DNA of 64,000 nt from Vibrio xiamenensis (GCF_900100015.1 NZ_FNDD01000009.1:97579-161578); one strand, 5' to 3'; counted from the first letter of the stretch, positions 47,241 to 57,150 are shown. Notes: a model not told the origin generated them from the letters alone. Translations and numbers: made by a program.

Positions 47241-48053
47241 ATGAATAACTATTTGCGCAGCGTGGGAAAAGCCAGCTTGTTGGCTGCAGCTCTGGGAACA
47301 TCTTATTTTGCACAAGCAAAGACGGCGGATGAAGATGTGGTGGATATGTCCGACCCACTCGCGGTATTTACCCAAGTCGGCGCAGGATTTACCGATAAAG
47401 GCTTGAATCTGAAACTCGGCCAAGCTTACGACACTGGCGATGTAACTACCGCGGGAATGAATGTGTTGGAAGTCAAAGGTGGCATGGGCGATGCGTTTGG
47501 TTGGCGAGGCAAAAACACCACTGATAACTCCATCGATTACTTTCGCTATCGTAACTTCAGTGTCGATTTGACCAAGTTGGTCGGCGCACAAGTCGATTTC
47601 AACTACAACTTACAGAAAAACTTAGTGGCAGAAGAAAGTGCCGATCTGTCTTACAGCTTGATCAAAGCGCTAAAACCAATGGGCGCATTTAGCCTTTATC
47701 CTCTGGCGGGTGTGGGTGTCTCAATCGGTAACAACGCGATTGAAGATGACGGCACCATCGACAGCGGTTATTCCATCATGGGTACTTACGGCTTACTTGG
47801 TATGTATGCGAAATATCAAGTGACCGATAAACTTTGGCTGAACTACAACCCATTCTGGCTTACCACTATCTCTGGTTCAGATAACTATAAAGATAACTAC
47901 TACGGTGCAGGCAATAGCCACGTGCTCACTCATGAGTTTGCCGCCAGCTATCAGTTCACGCCGCGCTTCAATATCCGTTACTTTGCTAACTGGAACAATA
48001 ATGTCGATTTCATCGATGGCGATCACCGCATCGAGTTTAACTACCAGATCTAG
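47241..48053 (+). CDS. Outer membrane beta-barrel protein of unknown function
   Basis: 270 residues, signal peptide to about AQA-KTA, then alternating aromatic beta strands and a C-terminal aromatic-hydrophobic strand IEFNYQI, typical for barrels inserted by BAM. AAGAG lies 8 nt before ATG 47241. Function and ligand unknown. Confidence 0.75.
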   Translation: MNNYLRSVGKASLLAAALGTSYFAQAKTADEDVVDMSDPLAVFTQVGAGFTDKGLNLKLGQAYDTGDVTTAGMNVLEVKGGMGDAFGWRGKNTTDNSIDYFRYRNFSVDLTKLVGAQVDFNYNLQKNLVAEESADLSYSLIKALKPMGAFSLYPLAGVGVSIGNNAIEDDGTIDSGYSIMGTYGLLGMYAKYQVTDKLWLNYNPFWLTTISGSDNYKDNYYGAGNSHVLTHEFAASYQFTPRFNIRYFANWNNNVDFIDGDHRIEFNYQI

Positions 48054-48068
48054 TCAAATATCGGCAAG

Positions 48069-48097
48069 AAAAAGGTCAGCTCGCGCTGACCTTTTTT
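48069..48097. terminator. Bidirectional terminator
   Basis: Stem AAAAAGGTCAGC/GCTGACCTTTTTT, loop TCGC. Confidence 0.9.
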
Positions 48098-48107
48098 CAT
48101 TCATCAC

Positions 48108-48824
48108 TTAGCCCATAAAGTAGCGCCATAGATAAGTGAATGGCACCACCAAGAACAGCGCAGGCAGAAAGTTCACCACCGCGAAATGCATGATATTTGA
48201 GATACGCAGGCCCACCGCAACCATGATAATGCCACCGATAGCCGTGAAGTTCGCGTAGGTTTCAGCATCCATATACGGCATGATGGTTTGCGCCAGCGTA
48301 AACAAAATGGCTTGCACGGTAAACTGAACAACGGCGATTAAAACGATACTTGGACCTAAACTGATAGCGAAAATGATTGCGGTCACAAAGTCCATCATCG
48401 ACTTAACCAATAGCAATTGGTAATTGCCATTTAAACCTTCGGTCATCGAACCAATCACGCCTAAGCCGCTGGCTCCGAACAATACGATCATCGAAGTAAA
48501 TTGAAGAGAAAATTCTTGCTGGCTCAAACCGCGCGGTAGCGGCAAAAATCGCTGGCATTTGCGCTGAATGAAATTAGCGCCTTTCTTTACACCAGCTTCA
48601 AGAAAAATCAACTCACCCAGCGCGGTGCCAAGGATCAGTGCCATCACCATCACCGGAACATTACTGACTTTAACGATCATACCAATACCAATCGACATGG
48701 ACGCCAGAGCAAACGTCGCAGGTAAGCCATCAACCAAACGTTTGGGGATATAACGTGCAAACGTTGCACCTATGATGCCACCGAAAATGATCGCACCGCT
48801 GTTGATAATCGGGCCAACCAGCAT
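48108..48824 (-). CDS. DUF554 membrane protein
   Basis: 238 residues, six to seven membrane spans. Start GPIINSGAIIFGGIIGA and FTAIGGIIMVAVGLRIS are DUF554 hallmarks. Transport role suspected for the family but unproven. AAGGAG is 8 nt before the ATG, and a terminator-like hairpin stands just before it. Confidence 0.87.
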   Translation of the reverse strand: MLVGPIINSGAIIFGGIIGATFARYIPKRLVDGLPATFALASMSIGIGMIVKVSNVPVMVMALILGTALGELIFLEAGVKKGANFIQRKCQRFLPLPRGLSQQEFSLQFTSMIVLFGASGLGVIGSMTEGLNGNYQLLLVKSMMDFVTAIIFAISLGPSIVLIAVVQFTVQAILFTLAQTIMPYMDAETYANFTAIGGIIMVAVGLRISNIMHFAVVNFLPALFLVVPFTYLWRYFMG

Positions 48825-48850
48825 AGATTTTACTCCTTACAAATCACAAA

Positions 48851-48885
48851 TAAAAAAGCTCAGTGGGGATAAATTCCCCCCCACT
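48851..48885 (-). promoter_or_regulatory. Terminator-like hairpin in the leader of the DUF554 gene
   Basis: Minus-strand stem AGTGGGG/CCCCACT (10-nt loop), then GAGCTTTTTTATTT, 27 bp before the ATG. This could stop transcription before the gene unless prevented, as in attenuation; it could also end a small upstream RNA. Confidence 0.55.
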
Positions 48886-49156
48886 AAAAGACGCTCGAAC
48901 TGATAGCGGGATAGACCAAGATCGAGGCGATTAAATTAGACATTGATGAGTTTAAACGATCAAGAATGCGATCGAGGAGAGGCATTTGAATAACCATTCA
49001 CAGATGGCTTCACGATACGCTCTAGCTCGGCAACTATTTCCATCGCCAATGCATTGAACAATGTGCTATAACTCACATTATGATTGCAAAAATTAAACAA
49101 ATAAACCGCGCTTTTCGCACCTTTCAGTTGCACAAATTGAAACAATAGAGGAAACC
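48886..49156. other. Intergenic region before divergent LysR gene
   Basis: No gene recognised. Short frames on the minus strand lack ribosome sites. Carries LysR and DUF554 promoters. Confidence 0.45.
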
Positions 49157-50071
49157 ATGGATCGGATTGTTGGGATGAAAGTCTTTGTCGAAGTGGTCAA
49201 TTTAGGCAGTTTAACCGCCGCTGCAAACAAACTTGGCATTTCAAAATCAATGGCGACTCGCCATATTTCCGCGCTGGAACATTCGTTTGGCGTCAAACTG
49301 CTGCACCGCTCGTCGCGCAGCCTTTCAATGACTAACTCTGGCGAAAGTATTTTGCCCTACTGCAAACAGATTCTGGCGGTTAACGACGACATCACTTATT
49401 TAACCAGCCTAGAAAATACCGAACCTCACGGCACTGTACGCCTAGCGTGCAGTGTGTCTTTTGGCCATTCGTATGTCGCCACCGCGGTGAGGCGTTTTTT
49501 AAAATTCCATCCCAAAGTGGCGATAGAATTGATTCTCACCGATCGACAAATTGACCCGGTTAAAGAGCGTTTTGACGCCACCATCCAAATTGGCAACGCG
49601 TTTGATAACAACTTGGTCGCGCGGCTGATCGGTCGCTGTTCGTCGCTCATCTCCGCCTCCCCCATTTACCTCTCAAAACACCCAGAGCCACAAGCTCCGG
49701 TTGATTTGATGACTCACAACTGCCTCACTCATACTGGACTCGGTAACATTTGGCGCTTATTGCCACAAACAAGTAAAGAGACCGACGAACGTATTGAAGT
49801 TTCTACGGCGGGCAATTTCACCTCTAACGACTCAATGATGCTGCTGCAAGCGACGCTCGATGGTGAAGGTGTGTCCTGTTTGCCCGACTTTGTGGTGAAA
49901 CCTCATATCAAGAACGGACAGTTGCGGCACTTAATCAGCGATTACAGCTTAGAGCAGCAAGGCGTTTATTTGCTTTACCCGGCTAAAAAGTATCTCACTC
50001 ACGCAGTACATCAACTGATTGACTTTTTAATTAACGACTTTAATAACGGCCAATTTTCGCGCCAAATGTGA
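49157..50071 (+). CDS. LysR-family transcriptional regulator
   Basis: 304 residues, DmlR/CrgA-like: MDRIVGMKVFVEVVNLGSLTAAANKL at the start (HTH 18-37) and effector domain with DATIQIGNAFDNNLVARLIG. Divergent from DUF554, its possible target by position. Confidence 0.92.
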   Translation: MDRIVGMKVFVEVVNLGSLTAAANKLGISKSMATRHISALEHSFGVKLLHRSSRSLSMTNSGESILPYCKQILAVNDDITYLTSLENTEPHGTVRLACSVSFGHSYVATAVRRFLKFHPKVAIELILTDRQIDPVKERFDATIQIGNAFDNNLVARLIGRCSSLISASPIYLSKHPEPQAPVDLMTHNCLTHTGLGNIWRLLPQTSKETDERIEVSTAGNFTSNDSMMLLQATLDGEGVSCLPDFVVKPHIKNGQLRHLISDYSLEQQGVYLLYPAKKYLTHAVHQLIDFLINDFNNGQFSRQM

Positions 50072-50243
50072 TATTCGCGCAGCCAAGTTCAGTGTATTTG
50101 AAACACCGCTCTCACCACTGATTAACACTTTATTGATTTAGATCTAATTCAAAATCGGTGATTTGGAAATTTGAGCTATTTTGTTTAAAAACGCGTTAGT
50201 TCTAAAATTTTTTCCCTGATAGCCTACAGTCATTGATTCGTTA

Positions 50244-50264
50244 AGCCCTTTACAGACAAGGGCT
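50244..50264 (+). repeat. Leader hairpin before the alcohol dehydrogenase gene
   Basis: AGCCCTT-N7-AAGGGCT, perfect 7-bp stem, 50 bp before the ATG in the likely 5' leader. Confidence 0.4.
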
Positions 50265-50313
50265 GCGAAAGATTTCTAAGAATCTGCATTGGCTGAGCCA
50301 AAGGAGAAAAAAT

Positions 50314-51462
50314 ATGTCTAATATGTTTTATATCCCTTCTTCAAACCTTATGGGCCCAGGTTGTTTATCAGACGCTGCAACCGTAATTGCATCACACGGT
50401 TTCAAACGCGCATTGATCGTAACCGACAAATTCCTAAACCAAATTGGTGTGGTTGAAAAAGTGGCGAAGCTACTTGAACAATCTGGCGTTGCGTCTGTGG
50501 TATTTGATGAAACCAAACCTAACCCAACGGTCGACAACGTGAATGCAGGTCTTGCCAAACTTAAACAAAGTGAATGTGACTGTGTGATTTCTCTGGGTGG
50601 CGGCTCACCACACGATTGTGCAAAAGGCATCGCAATCCTGGCAACTAACGGCGGTGAAATCAAAGACTACGAAGGTGTCGACCAATCAGCAAAACCACAA
50701 TTACCGCTGATTTCAGTAAACACCACAGCAGGTACCGCATCTGAAATGACCCGTTTTTGCATCATCACTGATGAAAAACGTCACATTAAAATGGCCATCG
50801 TTGATAAACACGTGACACCAATGATGTCAGTGAACGACCCTGAACTGATGCTGGCAAAACCGGCTTCATTAACAGCAGCTACAGGTATGGATGCGCTCAC
50901 TCATGCAATTGAAGCATATGTTTCTATTGCCGCGACACCAATTACCGATGCCGTTGCGCTAAAAGCGATTGAGATGATCCAAGCCAACCTGCGTACTGCG
51001 GTCAAACAAGGCGATGACATCACAGCACGTGACAATATGGCTTACGCGCAATTTATGGCGGGCATGGCATTTAATAACGCGTCACTGGGTTATGTTCACG
51101 CTATTGCGCACCAACTGGGCGGTTTCTACGATTTGCCTCACGGCGTATGTAACGCAGTACTGCTTCCTCATGTTCAACGCTACAACAGTGAAGTTGCAGA
51201 GGCACGCCTTGCTGACGTAGCACGCTCTTTGGGTGTGGATACCACAGCGATGACAAACCGCGACGCAACCGCTGCCGCCATCGACGCGATTTGCCAACTA
51301 TCAGCCGATGTTGCCATTCCGTCTGGTTTAGCCGAACTGGGTGTTAAAGAAGAAGACTTCGATGTGTTAGCAGAAAACGCATTGCGAGATGCTTGTGGGT
51401 TTACCAATCCAAAACAAGCAACTCACGAAGAAATCGTCGCGATTTTAAAAGCGGCGATGTAA
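50314..51462 (+). CDS. Iron-containing alcohol dehydrogenase
   Basis: 382 residues, group III (AdhB/YiaY/FucO-like) NAD-dependent enzyme. NAD motif [10 protein letters not shown]; metal ligands from [14 protein letters not shown] and [26 protein letters not shown] precedes the ATG. Codons are biased as in highly expressed genes. Followed by an AraC gene that may respond to the alcohol. Substrate, ethanol or similar, inferred. Confidence 0.93.
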   Translation: MSNMFYIPSSNLMGPGCLSDAATVIASHGFKRALIVTDKFLNQIGVVEKVAKLLEQSGVASVVFDETKPNPTVDNVNAGLAKLKQSECDCVISLGGGSPHDCAKGIAILATNGGEIKDYEGVDQSAKPQLPLISVNTTAGTASEMTRFCIITDEKRHIKMAIVDKHVTPMMSVNDPELMLAKPASLTAATGMDALTHAIEAYVSIAATPITDAVALKAIEMIQANLRTAVKQGDDITARDNMAYAQFMAGMAFNNASLGYVHAIAHQLGGFYDLPHGVCNAVLLPHVQRYNSEVAEARLADVARSLGVDTTAMTNRDATAAAIDAICQLSADVAIPSGLAELGVKEEDFDVLAENALRDACGFTNPKQATHEEIVAILKAAM

Positions 51463-51533
51463 ATCACACAGGTTGTGACGATAAAAACTCTCTGCAAAAA
51501 ATAGTGTATCTCCTTCGCCCATCGCCTAGTCTC

Positions 51534-51555
51534 AAGGCTTTGGGCCTTTTTATTT
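51534..51555 (+). terminator. Probable terminator after alcohol dehydrogenase
   Basis: Stem AAGGC/GCCTT with TTTGG loop and TTTATTTT tail; short stem. Confidence 0.55.
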
Positions 51556-51671
51556 TCACCTCTTGATGCTGTGCCACATAAAAATCCCACTAAAATTAGG
51601 TTCAATAATGGATCGTTTTGACCATTATCGATTACTATTGAACAAGATTTTGAACACAATTTACCTTTTGC

Positions 51672-52520
51672 ATGAAAAAATTAAGCAGCTTTTGCCGTGT
51701 TGATGAAACCCAATACGCCTTGTCGACCAACAAAGTCAACATGCTGTATTACGATCTTCCTAAGCATTTTCAAGGTGAATATCACTCTTATGAAACCCCG
51801 CGGCTGTGTACAATTTTGCAAGGTACCAAGCAGGTTCACATCAACCACTCGGAACAGTTCTTGTACCGCAAAGAACAGTGTGTATTGCTGCCGCCGCACT
51901 CCACGGTTTTTATGTCAATGTCTGAGTACACGCAGGCCTTGGTCTATGAGTTTAGCGACAGCATTGTGGAAGAAGTCAGTGCAAGGGTTTGTGATAACTT
52001 GGAGTTCGATGCTCCGAGCGATTTAGACTATCGCCATTTTCGGGTCGAACGGCTGCAAGACCGTATTCATTCATTGCACGCTCGTGTCCAAGATATTTTG
52101 CACAGTGGCGATCAGAACGTCGATTTTTTACTTGATTTAACGTGCCAAGAGATGGTTTATGAGCTACTGAAACGTCAGGGCTGCCATGAGATTTTGTCAC
52201 ACCATCGAAATCACCCAATCAACCAAGCGATTCGAATCATGAAGGCCAGCCAAGGGCGCGCGATTTCCGTTTCTGAACTGGCCGAAGAAACCAGTATGTC
52301 GCTGTCGAATTTCAGTCAAAAATTTAAGATGGTGACCAATCAGACGCCAAAAGAATACCTCACTAAGCTGCGCTTACAACAATCGAAATTGTATTTAAAT
52401 GAATTATCGGTAACCGATACCGCACTAGAACTCGGCTACGAAAATATCTCGCATTTTATTCGCTTATTTAAAAAAGAATTTGGTATTACACCTAAGCAAT
52501 TCAAGTTGATGCAAAACTAG
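51672..52520 (+). CDS. AraC-family transcriptional regulator
   Basis: 282 residues: N-terminal cupin-like sensor and C-terminal double HTH (ISVSELAEETSMSLSNFSQ; VTDTALELGYENISHFIRLF). Lies behind the alcohol dehydrogenase with a terminator and its own gap of 209 bp, so separately expressed, probably regulating its neighbour. Confidence 0.92.
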   Translation: MKKLSSFCRVDETQYALSTNKVNMLYYDLPKHFQGEYHSYETPRLCTILQGTKQVHINHSEQFLYRKEQCVLLPPHSTVFMSMSEYTQALVYEFSDSIVEEVSARVCDNLEFDAPSDLDYRHFRVERLQDRIHSLHARVQDILHSGDQNVDFLLDLTCQEMVYELLKRQGCHEILSHHRNHPINQAIRIMKASQGRAISVSELAEETSMSLSNFSQKFKMVTNQTPKEYLTKLRLQQSKLYLNELSVTDTALELGYENISHFIRLFKKEFGITPKQFKLMQN

Positions 52521-52541
52521 CATCGATACATCAATACCAAT

Positions 52542-52570
52542 AAAAAAACCGCCCTAAAGGCGGTTTTTTT
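52542..52570. terminator. Bidirectional terminator
   Basis: Stem AAAAAAACCGCC/GGCGGTTTTTTT, loop CTAAA. Confidence 0.9.
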
Positions 52571-52585
52571 ATTTAAGCGGTCAAA

Positions 52586-53632
52586 TTATAGCATCAATGC
52601 CCCAACCAGTTCACTATGCCATTCTTTGTTGGCACGGTCGTAGATACCATAGCCGTAACAGAACTCCCAATAAGCCCATGAGAAATTGCGTTTTTCGGCT
52701 TCTTGGCGGACATATGCTGTCCAACGTACTCGAGACTTCATATTAGCCTTTTCATAAGAACCAAATTCACCGATATGTATTGGTCGATTATAACGAAGCG
52801 ACCAAGCTTGTGCTTTATCAAAATCACCGGAGATCTGAGCTTGTTGCTTCTCAGTACCCATCCATGAAGAACCTAACCATTCTTCGGCTTGCTCTCCCAC
52901 CCAATACGCACCTTGGTGAGTAAAATAGAACGGGCTGTAGTAATGCAATGTCACGATAATGTTGCGGTCAGTACGCGGTAACTCAAGCGCATCTAAGTGC
53001 GAAATCGCGTTATAGCCACCAGGGCCAACTAACAGCGCACGTTTCGGGTTGGTTTTACGAATGATCTTAATCGCTTTAGTCAGTGTTTTATTCCACTGCG
53101 CTCCCACCATGCTATTGCTTGGTTCATTAAGAAGTTCAAAATACAATTTTGACGAATAATCCGCATATCGCTCTGAAATCTGTTTCCACATCGCAAGGAA
53201 GCGTGCTTCTTCTGTGGTTGGCGACTTCATTAATTCTGAATACTGATGAATATCAATAATTGGAATCAGTTTATGTGCAAGCGCTTCTTCAATGAGTTGG
53301 TCAACACGTTTGAAATAGCTTTCTTGAATCGTGTAAGGCTCTTCATTAGACGTATAGTTACTCCAACGCGCAGGCAAACGAACCGATTGGAATCCAGCAG
53401 ACGCGATCAACTCAAGTTGATTTTCCGCTAATGCTCTAATTTCACCGTCTTTAACAACAAGAGCGTTATCCAGATTGACCCCTCTTCCTAAGAGGTTGTT
53501 CCAGTAAAATGCGTCTTTATAAACGCTGCTATCATCTTCATCGGTGTCTTGAGCGTACGAATGACCGGCACCCAAGATTAGCATCAAACATGCAAATAGC
53601 ATGGAAATCAGCTGATTGGCTTTTAGTTTCAC
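52586..53632 (-). CDS. Secreted glycoside hydrolase family 5 (endoglucanase-like)
   Basis: 348 residues. Signal peptide cleaved near SYA-QDT (27), then a GH5 TIM barrel: GRGVNLDNAL, QSVRLPARW, acid/base E170 in ELLNEP and nucleophile E289 in HIGEFG. Likely cuts beta-1,4-glucan or related polysaccharide outside the cell. No carbohydrate-binding module. Confidence 0.88.
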   Translation of the reverse strand: MKLKANQLISMLFACLMLILGAGHSYAQDTDEDDSSVYKDAFYWNNLLGRGVNLDNALVVKDGEIRALAENQLELIASAGFQSVRLPARWSNYTSNEEPYTIQESYFKRVDQLIEEALAHKLIPIIDIHQYSELMKSPTTEEARFLAMWKQISERYADYSSKLYFELLNEPSNSMVGAQWNKTLTKAIKIIRKTNPKRALLVGPGGYNAISHLDALELPRTDRNIIVTLHYYSPFYFTHQGAYWVGEQAEEWLGSSWMGTEKQQAQISGDFDKAQAWSLRYNRPIHIGEFGSYEKANMKSRVRWTAYVRQEAEKRNFSWAYWEFCYGYGIYDRANKEWHSELVGALML

Positions 53633-54070
53633 AGTTATTACCTTTTTCGCTTTGTGAATCCACCCTAGATGTAAAAGCCCTTGTAGGGAACAACGGTTTA
53701 ATCTTCATTGAAGTTCAAACTTGCTCTTTATTTATCAAAAACTTAAAAATATTCGCTATCAACTTATCAAAGACATTTATGAATCAAGAAAAAAACAATT
53801 ACTAAAGTCTATACAAAAAATCAATAGCTACTTATTTAGGTGGAACTTAAAAATTAATTATGCAATTAAGATCTTCAAGTTCAAATCACCCAAAAGAATG
53901 AAGAAAGGTTTATATTAAACAGTAAGTAGGATATTACCGACAGGTCATTCTTTAAATTTAATTATCATAAATACAAAATAACCAAATATTACCAGAAATT
54001 ATATAACACTTACATTTTTATCACTTTCTTGGTTAGGATATATATCTGTCCATAACACACTGAACTCATC
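53633..54070. other. AT-rich intergenic stretch
   Basis: About 440 bp with no gene I can support; short plus-strand frames are lysine and asparagine rich with no ribosome site. Marks the start of lower GC sequence. Confidence 0.5.
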
Positions 54071-54095
54071 AAAAAGCCGCTTATCGAAGCGGCTT
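54071..54095 (-). terminator. Terminator of the DUF6515-like gene
   Basis: Stem AAGCCGCTT/AAGCGGCTT, loop ATCG, T run on the minus strand. Confidence 0.85.
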
Positions 54096-54119
54096 GATTT
54101 ATCTTATCTAGGTAGCGTT

Positions 54120-54587
54120 TTATAACTGGGGCTCAACAATCACAAATTGATTTGAACTTGCGATAGGTGCATACCACACCCCGCCTTGAACATAGTAATT
54201 CGCCCCATTCACAGACACACTTTTTGCGCCGTTTGGCAGAACATTGACAACTCTACCCACTGAACTTGCGCTTGTTGTTGTTACCGTCGTGGTAGTCGTT
54301 GTCTTCGCTGGAGGATTTTCTACATACACGTATTGATCGCCATGCTGTTGATAGTACAAACCGTTGATAATTGCATAAGTGATTCCTGAAACAATCAGAA
54401 AGCTTGCCGCACTCGGCATACTACTACGATGATACGCTCGCGGGGCGGGGTTTTGATGAGGGTGTCCTGGCTTTTGGTGCGCCGGTTGTGGCTGCGGCAT
54501 AGGTTGTGGCGGTCTTGCCATTGATGGCAGACTGGTTACTAATAGTGCAGCTAACACACCATAGCGAATAATTGGAGTTTTCAACAT
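54120..54587 (-). CDS. Exported DUF6515-like protein
   Basis: 155 residues. Signal peptide to about SMA-RPP (25), a Pro/Gln/His-rich stretch, a hydrophobic segment (58-72), a Thr-rich run and a C-terminal beta unit GANYYVQGGVWYAP of the kind found in DUF6515 proteins. Probably envelope-located. Function unknown. Confidence 0.65.
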   Translation of the reverse strand: MLKTPIIRYGVLAALLVTSLPSMARPPQPMPQPQPAHQKPGHPHQNPAPRAYHRSSMPSAASFLIVSGITYAIINGLYYQQHGDQYVYVENPPAKTTTTTTVTTTSASSVGRVVNVLPNGAKSVSVNGANYYVQGGVWYAPIASSNQFVIVEPQL

Positions 54588-54828
54588 ACACTCTCCTACT
54601 CTTAAGCGTTGTCAGTAAGTGTAACTGACTCAACTTCAAGTGGTGTAAACGCTAAGTAAATATTAGTAAATGACCAGGTTTCGTTACCGATGACTGCTCT
54701 TATTTCCCATAGATACAACTTGACATAGTATATATCTGAATTTCAAGACAATATCTGTTTAATATAATAAATAATATTTCAACCTCGCTAGAATAAAGCA
54801 TGTCTATTTTCATTCTATCCAGATATAA

Positions 54829-54854
54829 AAAAACGCTTCGTAAGAAGCGTTTTT
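54829..54854 (-). terminator. Terminator of the barrel gene at 54879
   Basis: Stem AAAAACGCTTC/GAAGCGTTTTT, loop GTAA, T run on the minus strand. Confidence 0.88.
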
Positions 54855-54878
54855 ATTCAAGCAATCACATAGCATATG

Positions 54879-55502
54879 TTAAAAGCGATATGACACTCCA
54901 AACGAACCGACTACAGAGCGATCGTCAATACTGTATTCAACACTGCTCACAGTCACAGAGGTCCAACTTCTCGCTTGGTAATCAATGCCCAAATTCAACC
55001 TTAATGCAGGAACAATATAATAGGCTAGACCGACTCCCCCCTTAACGCTCAGTGTCGAGGAACTGCTTTCGCTATAACCCGAAATATCCATAGAACCGAT
55101 GCCCAACGCTAGCTGAAAATAAGGCGTAATACCGGTTAGGCCAGCCACCATTTCAGGCGGAATTGGAAATTCCTCTTGGAAACCCACCGAAAAAGTACCG
55201 AGATTATTATTGTCTGTGTCATAAACTCCCAACTCAAACTCTTCACTCATGTACTCAATAAAATACACCCGCTCACATGTTTCACAGAAGGTGTCATCTT
55301 TACTGTACCAAGACAAGCGCAATGCATAAGCCGTACTGTCATCATCCACATCTGCACTGCCGGAATCACTTTCAATCGTAAAGGTGTTTGTAGAAGAGAG
55401 AGATTGATAAGTGACTGACATATTTCGGAAACTTTCTGTGGATTCCGTTTCTGCCCAAACGCTTGGGGCAACCAGCAATAAAGCCAAAGCTATCTTTTTC
55501 AT
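54879..55502 (-). CDS. Outer membrane beta-barrel protein
   Basis: 207 residues from ATG 55502 (AAGG 6 nt before). Signal peptide to VWA-ETE (17), an OmpA/OmpW-like eight-strand pattern and a final strand GSFGVSYRF ending in Phe, the classic barrel signal. A CETC pair near residue 75 is unusual. Function unknown. Confidence 0.75.
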   Translation of the reverse strand: MKKIALALLLVAPSVWAETESTESFRNMSVTYQSLSSTNTFTIESDSGSADVDDDSTAYALRLSWYSKDDTFCETCERVYFIEYMSEEFELGVYDTDNNNLGTFSVGFQEEFPIPPEMVAGLTGITPYFQLALGIGSMDISGYSESSSSTLSVKGGVGLAYYIVPALRLNLGIDYQARSWTSVTVSSVEYSIDDRSVVGSFGVSYRF

Positions 55503-55667
55503 AGTATACCTTATGTAATAAACCATAAAGTAACTGCGACCCGCCATGCTGTTTATTTATAAATAACATAGCTAGTTTGCTAAAATTTTGCATAAAAGAT
55601 CAAATAACAGTTTCGTTCTCTTTAAAAAATGGGTTCTTATAAAGTCATGTTAAGAACTTGGGCGGAC

Positions 55668-55707
55668 ACTTCCCCTCACTATGACACGTCTACAGTAAGG
55701 GGAAAGT
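55668..55707. repeat. Imperfect inverted repeat at the edge of the island
   Basis: ACTTCCCCTCACT and AGTAAGGGGAAAGT pair with one mismatch and one bulge around 13 nt. A second pair GTTCTTA/TTAAGAAC lies just left (55632-55657). Could be terminator or an old transposon end. Confidence 0.4.
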
Positions 55708-55723
55708 ATCCACTTAAAGTACG

Positions 55724-56524
55724 TTATTGCTTACATGATTGTGCGGCAATTTTAAATTCGGTTACCCCTTGGAGGAAGCTATTCCATGAGGTGCATTCGA
55801 TTCCAGATGACGCAACAAAATACACATTACAAACAAACATCAACGTCATCATCATCAACGGAAAAAGTAAGAAAAAACCTGTCAGTTCTCGGTAGACTTC
55901 TTTAGAAAACGTTAGCCGTTCGCTCAAAACACTATATAATTTGTTTGTCGGAACATCTTTACCACCTCTGATACTTTTTAATATCGCAAAATCTTCCTCG
56001 AAGTACTTACCTTCCTCAATAAATAAGTTATTTTTTCTTTGCTCGCATGTAGAAATAGCCAACTCAACATCATCCCTTAGCATCAACTGATTCCCACCAT
56101 TCTTGGCGAATGAATCAAAACTGCCGTATCGGTATAACTTAGGGGACAAGGAATAAAATAGAGTGAAGAAGACAAGAAGTAGCAACCCACAAAGCCAATA
56201 TACATAGATGGAAGGAGTAATATATTGCTCCATATCAGTGATATTTAGAACCTTGATTAAGGTCGGAGCTAAAAACAGAAACAACATATAAGAAGATAGC
56301 TTTTTACTGTGTATTATACTTGAATATACTTTCCAACTACTGAAACCACCAAAACGCGAAAAGATCCATACAAACACTTGACTCATAGCAGCGGAAAAAA
56401 TAAGAAAATAACTTATAACCAACAAGTTAACGCTAATCCCTGTGTTCAGATACTCGAAAAAAGGGATATATATTAACGTCTGAAATATTGTAAAAAATAA
56501 ACTAAATGTTTTTTTGTGCTTCAT
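55724..56524 (-). CDS. Multi-pass membrane protein of unknown function
   Basis: 266 residues. Four N-terminal spans (about 8-25, 30-55, 78-94, 108-128), a charged cytoplasmic-looking loop (about 135-215), a fifth span (219-242) and an outward tail with two Cys. No family recognised. AT-rich, no ribosome site of note. First gene of the accessory island, minus strand like 56821, 57197 and 58066. Confidence 0.6.
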   Translation of the reverse strand: MKHKKTFSLFFTIFQTLIYIPFFEYLNTGISVNLLVISYFLIFSAAMSQVFVWIFSRFGGFSSWKVYSSIIHSKKLSSYMLFLFLAPTLIKVLNITDMEQYITPSIYVYWLCGLLLLVFFTLFYSLSPKLYRYGSFDSFAKNGGNQLMLRDDVELAISTCEQRKNNLFIEEGKYFEEDFAILKSIRGGKDVPTNKLYSVLSERLTFSKEVYRELTGFFLLFPLMMMTLMFVCNVYFVASSGIECTSWNSFLQGVTEFKIAAQSCKQ

Positions 56525-56730
56525 ACTGTATAGATTCCATAAAAGACAACACTGAGATTTCGTTTAATTTGAACATATTTCGAAAAATCACTTATATTTC
56601 AGTGCATTTTTTACGCAACGGATCTCACATTTAATTTATGTTCATCAAAAGCAACGGACACAACAATCTGAAAGGATAAGCCGTAGAATCAATATTCACC
56701 GCACGGAATAGTTACTGACTCGGTGGCTAT

Positions 56731-57150
56731 TCACACAACACGATGTAGTAGGCAAAAGCTTTAATTCTTCTGTATGATGGGAAACTAAAACACTTCCCGT
56801 TACCACCAATATAAAAACGGCTAACGTGATATAAGTTTTTTAGACGCGTTATTTTTCATCATCTTTCTTTTTTTAAAAAAAATTGCCCTTCGTATCAAGC
56901 TGACCACAAATACAGAAACACCTAACAGAACAAAGAAAAAAGGAGATGTTAGGGCTATGAACATAATGAACAATGTGATAATCGAAGAGGTAAAATGGCA
57001 ATCCTCTCCTATAACCTCAGTGTACTGGGGGTCGCATAGTAGAAGAGCGTTTTGGCACACCCCGTATCCAATCACACTTGATATCAGAAAAGTGCTAACA
57101 CATATAATTAACCATTCCCACTTACTCATATCTAACCTCAGTATCTATAA
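56731..57150. repeat. Dispersed duplicate, copy 1 (small membrane gene plus flanks)
   Basis: About 420 bp related to 60391-60819. Shared flanks include TATGTAGTAGG-like (here GATGTAGTAGG), CTAAAACACTTCCCGTTACC, GCTAACGTRATAT and CAGTATCTAYAA; the encoded proteins align over their length. Confidence 0.75.
56821..57129 (-). CDS. Small two-span membrane protein, paralogue A
   Basis: 102 residues with two membrane spans (about 6-25 and 48-78) around an outward loop CDPQYTEVIGEDCHFTSSII containing two Cys, and a basic tail. GAGG lies 6 nt before the ATG. Paralogue of the gene at 60520. Family not recognised. Confidence 0.65.
   Translation of the reverse strand: MSKWEWLIICVSTFLISSVIGYGVCQNALLLCDPQYTEVIGEDCHFTSSIITLFIMFIALTSPFFFVLLGVSVFVVSLIRRAIFFKKRKMMKNNASKKLISR

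Noticed and set aside
47224..47244. Six-codon leader frame overlapping the OMP start
   Set aside because: Too short and made from the OMP ribosome site; no regulatory sequence pattern.
48960..49145. 61-codon minus-strand frame before DUF554
   Set aside because: No ribosome site and no family; its interest lies only in the leader region.
53509..53918. Plus-strand frames upstream of the GH5 gene
   Set aside because: AT-driven, no ribosome site, no recognisable protein features.
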